DNA of 64,000 nt from Citrobacter sp. FP75 (GTDB lineage Bacteria > Pseudomonadota > Gammaproteobacteria > Enterobacterales > Enterobacteriaceae): assembly GCF_018342065.1 (NCBI RefSeq), contig NZ_JAFDOE010000007.1, forward strand, positions 127,350-191,349, given 5' to 3'. The translations under genes were made by a program, and so were the position numbers. The notes beneath the pieces are model-generated. The model saw nothing but the letters and a program-made list of their open reading frames with translations. It did not search any database and was not told where the DNA came from. Of the stretch, positions 57,906 to 64,000 are shown in pieces. How positions within the stretch are numbered: the first letter of the stretch is position 1; every line of letters begins with the position of its first letter.

Positions 57906-58400
57906 CTACTCAATATCCATTTTACTGACCTGCCATGCTGACCTTGAATAATAAATCTGATTATTCAGTTCAGGTATGCTGTCATAGGGATACACAATAA
58001 ATAACGGACCTTTATCACGGATGCGCATATATTCTCCGTTGATTTTTAAAGCAAGGATAACATTGTATTTCTTAAAATCACTGAGAGGGATAACGGTGGT
58101 GTAGTCATTGAGCGCAGTGACCTTTACAAGAGTACCGCTCGCCCCAACATAATCCATGAGCTTTTGCAGGGAAATACCCGTAAATGTAGTGCGGCCATTA
58201 TACCAGGGAGAGGTCGTCTGGAAACTTACCATGCCCAGTTTCTCAAGGCTGGCGATATCAAAAACAGCTTTCCCGTCTTGATTTGTATTTTCTATATTAC
58301 CAGACAGTGTTAAAAGGACTTTACCAACAGGTTTGGAAAGCTCACCAGCCCAGACCTGGGTGGAGACTACAAAGCTTAACAACATGACAATTAAACGCAT
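57906..58400 (-). CDS. Exported molybdopterin-oxidoreductase-like protein
   Basis: This 164-residue protein has a signal peptide (ends STQVWA). The rest resembles the small sulfite-oxidase-type molybdopterin fold (FTGISLQKLMDYVGASG, ALNDYTTVIPLSDF, IRDKGPLFIVYPYD). The cofactor-ligating Cys of true sulfite oxidases is not evident, so it may be a non-enzymatic ligand binder. It lies just upstream of the GGDEF-EAL gene; such pairs are known in other proteobacteria and suggest that it feeds a signal to the membrane protein. Confidence 0.8.
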   Translation of the reverse strand: MRLIVMLLSFVVSTQVWAGELSKPVGKVLLTLSGNIENTNQDGKAVFDIASLEKLGMVSFQTTSPWYNGRTTFTGISLQKLMDYVGASGTLVKVTALNDYTTVIPLSDFKKYNVILALKINGEYMRIRDKGPLFIVYPYDSIPELNNQIYYSRSAWQVSKMDIE

Positions 58401-58706
58401 TCTAACCTCACCTGTCTACCGGATGTAAAAGAATTATAATTTAGATATCATGCTATTTATATATGCTGACCAGGTATTATTGATGCCATAAGCTCACTCA
58501 CAACTTAACCCAATAAAATCAATGAGTTAGTTAAAATATATTTTTTAATAATGATTAAGAAAGGTCTATACTGTTATTTAAGCACGCTAGATTTTGGTGT
58601 GTCTGCGCAGAAAAAACCATCTGTTTAGTCAACGCAAAATAAACACTTACAAATATAAAGGTTTATTTTTTGCGCATCTACAGATGCATTGTTGTTTTTC
58701 CGGCGG
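58401..58706. other. AT-rich intergenic stretch left of the icd relic
   Basis: No gene is visible. The DNA is AT-rich with several A/T runs (for example near 58530-58560) and may contain the promoter of the exported protein gene on its left. It could include phage attachment arms next to the icd-derived sequence. Confidence 0.4.
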
Positions 58707-58750
58707 ATCGCTCATACCTTTGACGATCAGGTCAGCCGCTTCAACCCATT
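58707..58750 (-). pseudogene. Short relic of icd 3' end
   Basis: On the minus strand the bases read as part of isocitrate dehydrogenase, [11 protein letters not shown], and match the corresponding segment of the larger icd fragment at 61898-62062 with a few changes and a small deletion. Homology stops on both sides. The icd 3' end is a known insertion site for lambdoid phages, so this is probably an old attachment-site remnant. It is short, so moderate confidence. Confidence 0.5.
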
Positions 58751-58810
58751 GAACTCACAGCACATAGCAACCCTAAAGACGGTAGCTCACCGTCATGGGG
58801 GCGGAGTCTC

Positions 58811-58981
58811 GTGTCAACCAAAAATCCTCTAAAAACCAGCCTGTTGCGTCGTTTTTTATGCCTGTTTTCTGAGTGGGGAAGCTCCGGGAAATTACTGGGG
58901 AGAAACACCGCCAGGACTATTGAATTTGCCAGACAATATAGCGGCTGTGTAGTCGATGATGAAAAACCAGGTGCCTGCTGA
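58811..58981 (+). CDS. Possible 56-residue small protein, unidentified
   Basis: A GTG at 58811, preceded by GGAG at 6 bases, opens a 56-codon frame. The product is basic at the N terminus (KTSLLRRFLCLFS) and ends DDEKPGAC. A hairpin (GGTGCCTG and CAGGCACC, 58970-58996) overlaps its stop and could be its terminator. I recognise no family. Position between icd relics suggests a phage-type cargo gene. Confidence 0.45.
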   Translation: MSTKNPLKTSLLRRFLCLFSEWGSSGKLLGRNTARTIEFARQYSGCVVDDEKPGAC

Positions 58982-59094
58982 CATCAGTCAGGCACCCGTA
59001 ATCACACAGCAGTGCATATTGGATACGCTATATCCGTAGCGAGTGGGTAAATTTATAGTCATTACAAAGACGGTTGTCATTAAATCTTTGTGAT

Positions 59095-59131
59095 TGATAT
59101 CTAATATTTTTAACTAAAATATTAGATATCA
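59095..59131. repeat. Perfect 16-base inverted repeat, AT-rich
   Basis: TGATATCTAATATTTT and AAAATATTAGATATCA pair without a mismatch around a 5-base loop (TAACT). It is too AT-rich for a normal terminator. The surrounding 58982-59346 has no other clear feature. It may be an operator, an attachment arm or an element end. Confidence 0.6.
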
Positions 59132-59346
59132 TGAGTGGTTAATTAAACACCAAACAAGCATAATTATCCTTTCCCATGGATGTGTTTCTATCTACATAAC
59201 CGGGCAATCATCAAATTCTGAGTTCCTTGCATCATTGATGATGTACGTGATCACCCCAAAGGAATTGTAACCATCACTGTCTTCTGGCCCCCCCTCCTCC
59301 TGTTCTCCAGATTAATCAGGTGTGGTTGATGATAAGTTCGGTAACC

Positions 59347-59457
59347 TTACTCATTTCCTGGACAAATCGCTGTGTAGTGACAGTCTTCCGGGCCATTCGG
59401 TTCTCGCTGTATAGAAGCATGCAAGGCCATTTCAATATCGCTACGTCGTGGCATCAT
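59347..59457 (-). CDS. Possible 36-residue protein divergent from the DinI-like gene
   Basis: ATG 59457 is preceded by AGAGGGG at an ideal distance. The product begins MMPRRSDIEMALHA and ends ICPGNE. The strong ribosome-binding site is the main support; no family is recognised. Its start is 38 bases from the LexA box, so it may be SOS-controlled together with the DinI-like gene. Confidence 0.5.
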   Translation of the reverse strand: MMPRRSDIEMALHASIQREPNGPEDCHYTAICPGNE

Positions 59458-59495
59458 TAGACCCCTCTTGAATATCGGATAAAAACACAGTATAA

Positions 59496-59515
59496 AGCTG
59501 TATATCCATCCAGTA
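59496..59515 (+). promoter_or_regulatory. LexA (SOS) box
   Basis: CTG-TATATCCATC-CAG fits the LexA pattern CTG-N10-CAG and matches the 20-base consensus at about 15 positions. It lies 16 bases before the DinI-like ATG, the position expected for repression. Confidence 0.75.
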
Positions 59516-59531
59516 GAAAAGGCAATAAGCA

Positions 59532-59774
59532 ATGTTCGTAGAACTCGTTTATGACAAAAGGAATTTTGATGGTCTACCCGATGCAAAAGAGATCATTCTG
59601 GGCGAATTGAGTAAGAGGGTTCACCGGATCTTCCCCGATGCTGATGTTCGGGTTAAACCGATGATGACACTGCCGGCGATAAACACTGACGCCAGCAAGC
59701 ATGAGAAAGAGCAGATCAGCCGAACGGTTCAGGAAATGTTTGAAGAGGCTGATATGTGGCTTGTTTCAGATTAA
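59532..59774 (+). CDS. DinI/MsgA-family SOS protein
   Basis: This 80-residue acidic protein is a DinI relative, close to Salmonella MsgA and to DinI-like proteins of lambdoid phages. The start MFVELVYDKRN, the core FPDADVRVKPM and the end EEADMWLVSD are family features. DinI modulates RecA filaments in the SOS response. A LexA box is directly upstream. It is located between two icd relics, consistent with prophage origin. Confidence 0.88.
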   Translation: MFVELVYDKRNFDGLPDAKEIILGELSKRVHRIFPDADVRVKPMMTLPAINTDASKHEKEQISRTVQEMFEEADMWLVSD

Positions 59775-59978
59775 ACACACTAATTCATCACACTGGATAA
59801 GTACAATCTACCGCGACTGGCAATCATTCAATACTCGCACTATCGAACGTTCGCCAGTCTGCCGCAACCATGCCCTTGCATGCTGTGTGGTTGCGCCCCC
59901 CCATTCTCACAGGCTTAATTGCTATGGTTATCGAGGAGATATGATAATCCACTATTCTTTGGGATCTCCATACCTCTG

Positions 59979-60008
59979 TAAAAAGACCACTGGTTATAAG
60001 TGGCCTTT
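59979..60008 (-). terminator. Terminator after the acyltransferase gene
   Basis: On the minus strand GGCCACT and AGTGGTC (one G-T pair) form a 7-base stem with a 7-base loop, followed by TTTTT. It begins 8 bases beyond the acyltransferase stop. Confidence 0.8.
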
Positions 60009-60015
60009 AGTTATA

Positions 60016-61050
60016 TCAAATAGATTGTTGTTTTTTCCAGAACGTATCTTTCGGTATTGTAAGACGCGTCTTCAGGCTTAATGATTTCTTCTCAATGATA
60101 TTCCAGGAAAATAAAGCCATTCCAATGGTAAAAATTGTCGAAAGCAATAATGCCGTGTAAGGACTTGTTTTAAAAAAGCCATAATTACAAATAACCTGAA
60201 TTACAGGGAAATTATAAAGATATATACCATAAGATAGATCCCCAATTTTTTGTAAGTTAGCAATGCAAGGAAGAGCTAAGCATATAAAAAGAATGCCAGA
60301 CACAACCAGTGCAGGTTCAATTAAAAACCGTGCCAACGGAAAAGAAATTAACCAGTGTAGCCCTAATGAGTACAGAAAAGTAAATGATATTGCTTTTTTC
60401 TCATTCTTCAATGAGGCAAACAATACTCCACCATAATAATACAACGCCAGCCCAACGAATTGCATGGCAAGAACTCTTGAAGGTGTATGGTGTACGTATA
60501 AAAAATAATAAACCCAGCCGAAAGCCCCTAAAAAAATGATGAAGAAGGTAGTAAACCCCACCCTTTTGAAGAGGAAGTGATAAAATGGCATTGATGAATA
60601 AAGAATAATTTCAGACTTAATCGTCCAAAGTGAGCCATCCACTGACCTGAGCGGATTATGAACAAAAACACCGGGTAGTGAATCTGCTAAAAAATTAAGC
60701 GAGATAGTATTGAATAAAATGTAACGCAAGGTGCTTTTGTTACTGAAAAACTCCCCCAAAGAGTAAGATGTAATAATAGCTCCCATACAAACAGCTGCAA
60801 ACACAACAAACAGATAGGCAGGAAAAACCCGCAATGCACGTTTGATAAAGAAATTTACACCCGAGTCTCTGTAATAACTTTTAGTCACAAGATAACCACT
60901 TATAACAAAAAAGCACTTTACCAGCGTGTCACCTGTAAGGTAATTAAAAATAAAATTTAACTCCTGAGTATCCGTAATACCCGCTGCATGTACCAGTAAG
61001 ATCCCAAATGCCAAAAGAAGCCTGACTAAATCAAAGTTGTCTTTACTCAT
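60016..61050 (-). CDS. Acyltransferase family 3 membrane protein (O-antigen acetylase type)
   Basis: This 344-residue protein has about ten helices and the family features: FDLVRLLLAFGILLVHAAG with the conserved His near residue 21, FFVISGYL, and RALRVFPAYL. Such proteins O-acetylate surface polysaccharides, and serotype-converting phages often carry one. It is notably AT-rich relative to the housekeeping genes here, and lies between icd relics, so recent transfer is likely. Acceptor sugar unknown. Confidence 0.88.
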   Translation of the reverse strand: MSKDNFDLVRLLLAFGILLVHAAGITDTQELNFIFNYLTGDTLVKCFFVISGYLVTKSYYRDSGVNFFIKRALRVFPAYLFVVFAAVCMGAIITSYSLGEFFSNKSTLRYILFNTISLNFLADSLPGVFVHNPLRSVDGSLWTIKSEIILYSSMPFYHFLFKRVGFTTFFIIFLGAFGWVYYFLYVHHTPSRVLAMQFVGLALYYYGGVLFASLKNEKKAISFTFLYSLGLHWLISFPLARFLIEPALVVSGILFICLALPCIANLQKIGDLSYGIYLYNFPVIQVICNYGFFKTSPYTALLLSTIFTIGMALFSWNIIEKKSLSLKTRLTIPKDTFWKKQQSI

Positions 61051-61218
61051 TCGCCACCAAAATAGCTAAAGGGAGGGTTTATACCATCAATCAATAGATG
61101 ATTTTTTTGTAATAAATCCCAAAGACTCAATACAAATGATCAAGATCAACTAACCTAACATCAGATAGAGAGTTAATATTTAATGAAAGTTAACTAAGGA
61201 AAACAGGAGATTATTTCC

Positions 61219-61602
61219 ATGGGAACATATTTAAATGATTTAACGGGAACATATTTAAGTGAAGATGAAAATTATGAGATAACTATCACCAGGGAAGATC
61301 CAAACCTTGGTTTTTTTGAGGGTTTCCTCATAAACAAAAAATCACCATTAGGGGAATGGAGATATGAATTAAATGATTCAAATACACGCCATGCCTATTT
61401 ATCAGGAAAGAAATTAATTGCAGTTGGTATTTTCCCGTGGTACCGGTCAGGCATGTGGGATGAGTCAGTATTTGAATACTGGAATGGCGCTTATGATGCA
61501 CCAACAAACAAATTGACTATGGGTATGACTGTCACTTACACATCCATTGAAAGTGGTATTCAAAACACAGTAGAAAGTAATATTATTCTCATAAAGAGAT
61601 AA
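61219..61602 (+). CDS. Unidentified 127-residue beta-rich protein
   Basis: I do not recognise this protein firmly. It has no signal peptide and alternates short polar and aromatic stretches (FFEGFLINKKSPLGEWRYEL, MGMTVTYTSIESG) that suggest a small beta-barrel. The opening DLTGTYLSEDENYEITITR slightly resembles the first strands of avidin-type barrels, which is a guess. The coding sequence is AT-rich. An ACAGGAGA site precedes the ATG. It is divergent from the acyltransferase. Confidence 0.65.
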   Translation: MGTYLNDLTGTYLSEDENYEITITREDPNLGFFEGFLINKKSPLGEWRYELNDSNTRHAYLSGKKLIAVGIFPWYRSGMWDESVFEYWNGAYDAPTNKLTMGMTVTYTSIESGIQNTVESNIILIKR

Positions 61603-61623
61603 GGGGTTTTATAATCTAAAAAC

Positions 61624-61645
61624 AATGCGCCAGAAAAGGCGCATT
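61624..61645 (+). terminator. Stem-loop after the beta-rich protein gene
   Basis: AATGCGCC and GGCGCATT form a perfect 8-base stem with a 6-base loop, 21 bases after the stop. A T-run is lacking. Confidence 0.6.
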
Positions 61646-61846
61646 AAACTCCCACTACGAACAAATTTCAATTTGCTCTTATTCACAATAAGGACAAACG
61701 TAGAACTGTATGCCGTCAATGCACTGCCAATAACCTCAGCATTACTTGTGTTGCTTTCGCTAAGAATTGGATAGTCGTCGATGTAAAAACAGGGTGAACA
61801 CACCTGTTTTTTGGGGAAGAGTTTTGGGAGACAATTTTGCAGGCAC

Positions 61847-61875
61847 AAAAAAACGGGAACCTCTCGGCTCCCGTT
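61847..61875 (-). terminator. Rho-independent terminator of the icd fragment
   Basis: On the minus strand ACGGGAGCCGAG folds back on TTCCCGT (6-base core stem ACGGGA/TCCCGT) and is followed by seven T. It lies about 22 bases beyond the icd stop, as expected for the original icd terminator. Confidence 0.85.
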
Positions 61876-61897
61876 CTCATACAACCCAGAATGTGGA

Positions 61898-62062
61898 TTA
61901 CATGTTTTCGATGATCGCGTCACCAAACTCTGAACATTTCAGCAGCTTAGCACCATCCATAAGACTTTCAAAGTCATAGGTTACGGTCTTGGCGTTGATC
62001 TCACCGCTCATACCTTTAACAATTAAATCAGCCGCTTCAGTCCAACCCATGTGGCGCAGCAT
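61898..62062 (-). pseudogene. icd: 3' fragment of icd (isocitrate dehydrogenase), last 54 codons
   Basis: The minus strand encodes the C-terminal end of isocitrate dehydrogenase from [18 protein letters not shown] to [12 protein letters not shown] and its stop. Upstream of codon MLRH the match ends abruptly. This is the pattern left when an integrating element enters the icd 3' end and brings its own replacement tail. The intact icd should then be to the right, beyond the window. The fragment still has its own terminator but no start. Confidence 0.9.
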
Positions 62063-62438
62063 TAGTTAGATCATTCAGCCGCAACCATCTGATATAAAAG
62101 CATAATTTCATCAATTCACATATGTTCTACTGACTATTGGGCGTTCCCTAACCCACTGATTATAAATATATTTTTTTAGGTTTTGATAACCACTTTTAGC
62201 GTTAAAACAACAATCAGAGCTATTCAGAATAGGGATTTTGATCGTGCGCATTATACCCATAATCAATAAGTTACCGCTGACTGCAAACCTCAATGATGAA
62301 GCTTATACAGTCCTAACGGTCCGCTATGAGCGAACAGCGGAAATTCGCTGTATGATAAAGGCATTACTTAAATCGTGGGGTGTTAAACAACAGAGAGCAG
62401 GTCGCTCCCTGTTGTTTCCGAAACACTCATGTTAAATG
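62063..62438. other. Intergenic region right of the icd fragment, with hairpin
   Basis: No convincing gene is present; a 65-codon frame at 62238 lacks a ribosome-binding site and reads into the hairpin. A strong stem-loop at 62385-62417 (AAACAACAG..GAGC and GCTC..CTGTTGTTT) lies 21 bases beyond the racemase stop and is its likely transcript end. The left part, directly next to the icd break, is where an element end would be expected. Confidence 0.5.
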
Positions 62439-63128
62439 CTACTGAAGAGCTTTAAACAACGTCTCAATGTGAATATCAACCGTATCCAGTGCTTTAACAG
62501 GTAACTCTGTACCCACGAACAAAAGGGGAAGTTCTGTGCATCCCAGGATGATGGCCTCAATGCCTTCATCCTGACACATCCGTTCAATTACAGCGGTAAA
62601 CTTGTCTCGCGTCTGTGGCTTTATAATGCCTCTTTCGAGTTCATCGTGGATTTTATCTGCGATGTAATCAATCTCATCACTATGCGGGATGACTACCTGA
62701 ATGCCAGCTTCAGTGAAAGGCCGTTTGAAGAAGTCAGCCTCCATTGTAAATCTTGTCCCTACCAGCCCGACTTTCTTCAGGCCCTGAGTCTGAACTTCTG
62801 CACAAGTGGACTCTATAATGCTGACAAGAGGAACCGTGGTACACGACTGGAGTTCATTGAAGACGATATGTGGTGTGTTACCGGTCAAGGCGACGACTTC
62901 AGCCCCTGCGGCCACCAGATTCCCGACAGCCTTTGCCAGGTACTTCGTCAGAGCTTCATAATCTTCCCTTCCACACATAGCCAGGACGTCATATACGTTG
63001 ATACTTTCAATAGTTAGAGGCGGAAAGAATGTATCGCCAATTCTTTTGTTAGCTTCATAAACAAATTTGCGATAGTAGAGCAATGTCGATTCAGGTCCGG
63101 TACCGCCGATTAATCCAAGTTTCTTCAT
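62439..63128 (-). CDS. Aspartate/glutamate racemase family protein
   Basis: This 229-residue protein begins MKKLGLIGGTGPESTLLYYR, typical of the Asp/Glu racemase family. The second catalytic Cys is present in ILGCTELPLL. The first catalytic position, Cys in classical members (CNT), is Gly here (TGNTPH), preceded by Thr. It may therefore be a one-base racemase variant or act on another substrate. ATG 63128 has GAGGG upstream. It diverges from a LysR gene that probably controls it. Confidence 0.85.
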   Translation of the reverse strand: MKKLGLIGGTGPESTLLYYRKFVYEANKRIGDTFFPPLTIESINVYDVLAMCGREDYEALTKYLAKAVGNLVAAGAEVVALTGNTPHIVFNELQSCTTVPLVSIIESTCAEVQTQGLKKVGLVGTRFTMEADFFKRPFTEAGIQVVIPHSDEIDYIADKIHDELERGIIKPQTRDKFTAVIERMCQDEGIEAIILGCTELPLLFVGTELPVKALDTVDIHIETLFKALQ

Positions 63129-63300
63129 TTTACCCTCAAAAGCTCCCGTATTAATCAACCGTGACAATCTTGCCAGGAACAACAAGTGGTTGAGGCTAAC
63201 TGGGGCTGGTAGCTATTTAAATGGAGTAAATAAATTAAAAAACATGTAGATTCATTTCAATTGAATAAAATAGAATCTAATTTTCAATTATGGTAAATTT

Positions 63301-64000
63301 ATGGATGTAACTGACTTCCGAACCATCATAGCACTGGTAGAAACAGGTACCATTACTGCAGCAGCAAATGTGCTCTGCCGAGTCCCCTCAGCAATAACCA
63401 CTCGAGTTCAGAACCTGGAGAGCCAGCTTGGCACCACACTGTTTGTAAAATCTGGTCGTCGGTTTCTTCCAACAAATGAAGGCCAGATGCTTTATGACAA
63501 TGCACTGAAGATTATCGAGCTGGTTACTTTAGCAGAACAGCAGATGGTGAAGCCGGTCCCTGGTGGTCGGTTCAGATTGGGCGCGCTCGACAGTATGGCT
63601 GCAACAAGGTTGCCAGAGCCGCTGGCACGCCTCTACCAGCAACATCAATCAGTGTCGGTGGAGCTGGTTACCGGGATAAGCCGCACATTGCTCGATGCAG
63701 TGCTTAGTCACGAACTTGATGCAGCCTTCATTGCTGACGCACCGGCTGATGACAGACTGGAACGCATGGCTGTTTACAAGGAAGAACTGGTTATTATCGC
63801 CGCAGCAAATTTCCCGCCAATACGTTCTGCTGCCGATTTAACTCACACAACGTTGCTGGTATTCAGTGACGGCTGCTCCTATCGCGACCGGCTAACAGCC
63901 TGGTTCAGAGAGGCAGGGATCAGACCTTACAGGCTGGCAGAAATGTCTTCCTACCATGCCATTCTGGGCGGCGTCAGTGCAGGAATGGGCGCGGGCGTGA
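63301..64000 (+). CDS. LysR-family transcriptional regulator, 3' end outside window
   Basis: The frame from ATG 63301 is open to the window end (233 codons). The N terminus is a LysR helix-turn-helix (DFRTIIALVETGTITAAAN, then RVQNLESQLGTTLF). The effector domain starts near residue 92 (GGRFRLGALDSMA). It is divergent from the racemase gene with 172 bases between, the usual LysR arrangement, so regulation of the racemase is likely. Confidence 0.9.
   Translation, partial: MDVTDFRTIIALVETGTITAAANVLCRVPSAITTRVQNLESQLGTTLFVKSGRRFLPTNEGQMLYDNALKIIELVTLAEQQMVKPVPGGRFRLGALDSMAATRLPEPLARLYQQHQSVSVELVTGISRTLLDAVLSHELDAAFIADAPADDRLERMAVYKEELVIIAAANFPPIRSAADLTHTTLLVFSDGCSYRDRLTAWFREAGIRPYRLAEMSSYHAILGGVSAGMGAGV

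Noticed and set aside
61609-61926. A 105-codon minus-strand frame overlapping the icd terminator
   Set aside because: It runs out of frame through the end of the icd fragment and its terminator hairpin; no start signal is evident.
62238-62435. A 65-codon plus-strand frame right of the icd fragment
   Set aside because: It lacks a ribosome-binding site and runs into the hairpin after the racemase gene.

Overview
The window reads as a chromosomal segment of an enterobacterium close to Escherichia, Salmonella and Citrobacter. Most proteins match E. coli K-12 relatives in length and motif, and the first two thirds follows the K-12 order ynjE-gdhA-topB-selD-ydjA-sppA-ansA-pncA-ydjEFGHIJKL-yeaC-msrB-gapA-yeaD-yeaE-mipA-yeaG-yeaH-dgcJ-yeaK-yeaL-nimR-nimT-yeaO-yoaF-dgcP-yoaK-yoaJ-yeaQ-yoaG-yeaR-leuE. 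K-12 genes missing from that order (ynjI, yeaI, yoaI) and genes added to it (a GH18 chitinase-like protein, a YajD-like HNH protein, a glutaminase-like protein, a Cys-type FdhF, a NikR-linked ABC transporter) argue against E. coli itself. Citrobacter is my best inference; no species can be named. All family assignments are from memory of the sequences, without database searches.

Region 1 (1-12 kb) is housekeeping: sulfurtransferase YnjE (5' end outside the window), YnjF, an AhpD-like protein, NudG, glutamate dehydrogenase, topoisomerase III with selenophosphate synthetase, YdjA, SppA, and the ansA-pncA pair. Region 2 (12-21 kb) is the minus-strand ydjL-K-J-I-H-G-F-E catabolic cluster: two MFS transporters, two zinc dehydrogenases, a class II aldolase, a PfkB kinase, an aldo-keto reductase and a DeoR repressor. 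Region 3 (21-45 kb) carries the chitinase-like gene, the gapA neighbourhood, the sigma54-type yeaGH stress operon, two diguanylate cyclases (dgcJ, dgcP), the nimR-nimT pair, the small membrane proteins YoaK and YoaJ, a Cys140 version of formate dehydrogenase H behind its own sigma54-type promoter, and yeaR-yoaG and leuE.

Region 4 (45-54 kb) is a metal-acquisition locus. zinT has a near-perfect Zur palindrome. A five-gene Nik/Dpp-type ABC transporter has an exact NikR-type operator (GTATGA-N16-TCATAC) upstream. A divergent TonB-dependent receptor has a Fur-like box. Region 5 (54-58.4 kb) has two more c-di-GMP proteins, one paired with a periplasmic molybdopterin-oxidoreductase-like protein. 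Region 6 (58.4 kb to the end) is AT-richer and accessory. It contains two relics of the 3' end of icd (isocitrate dehydrogenase, a common phage attachment site), a LexA-boxed DinI/MsgA-like gene, an acyltransferase, an unidentified small protein, and a divergent racemase/LysR pair cut by the window end. This suggests elements repeatedly inserted at icd, with the intact gene expected to the right of the window.
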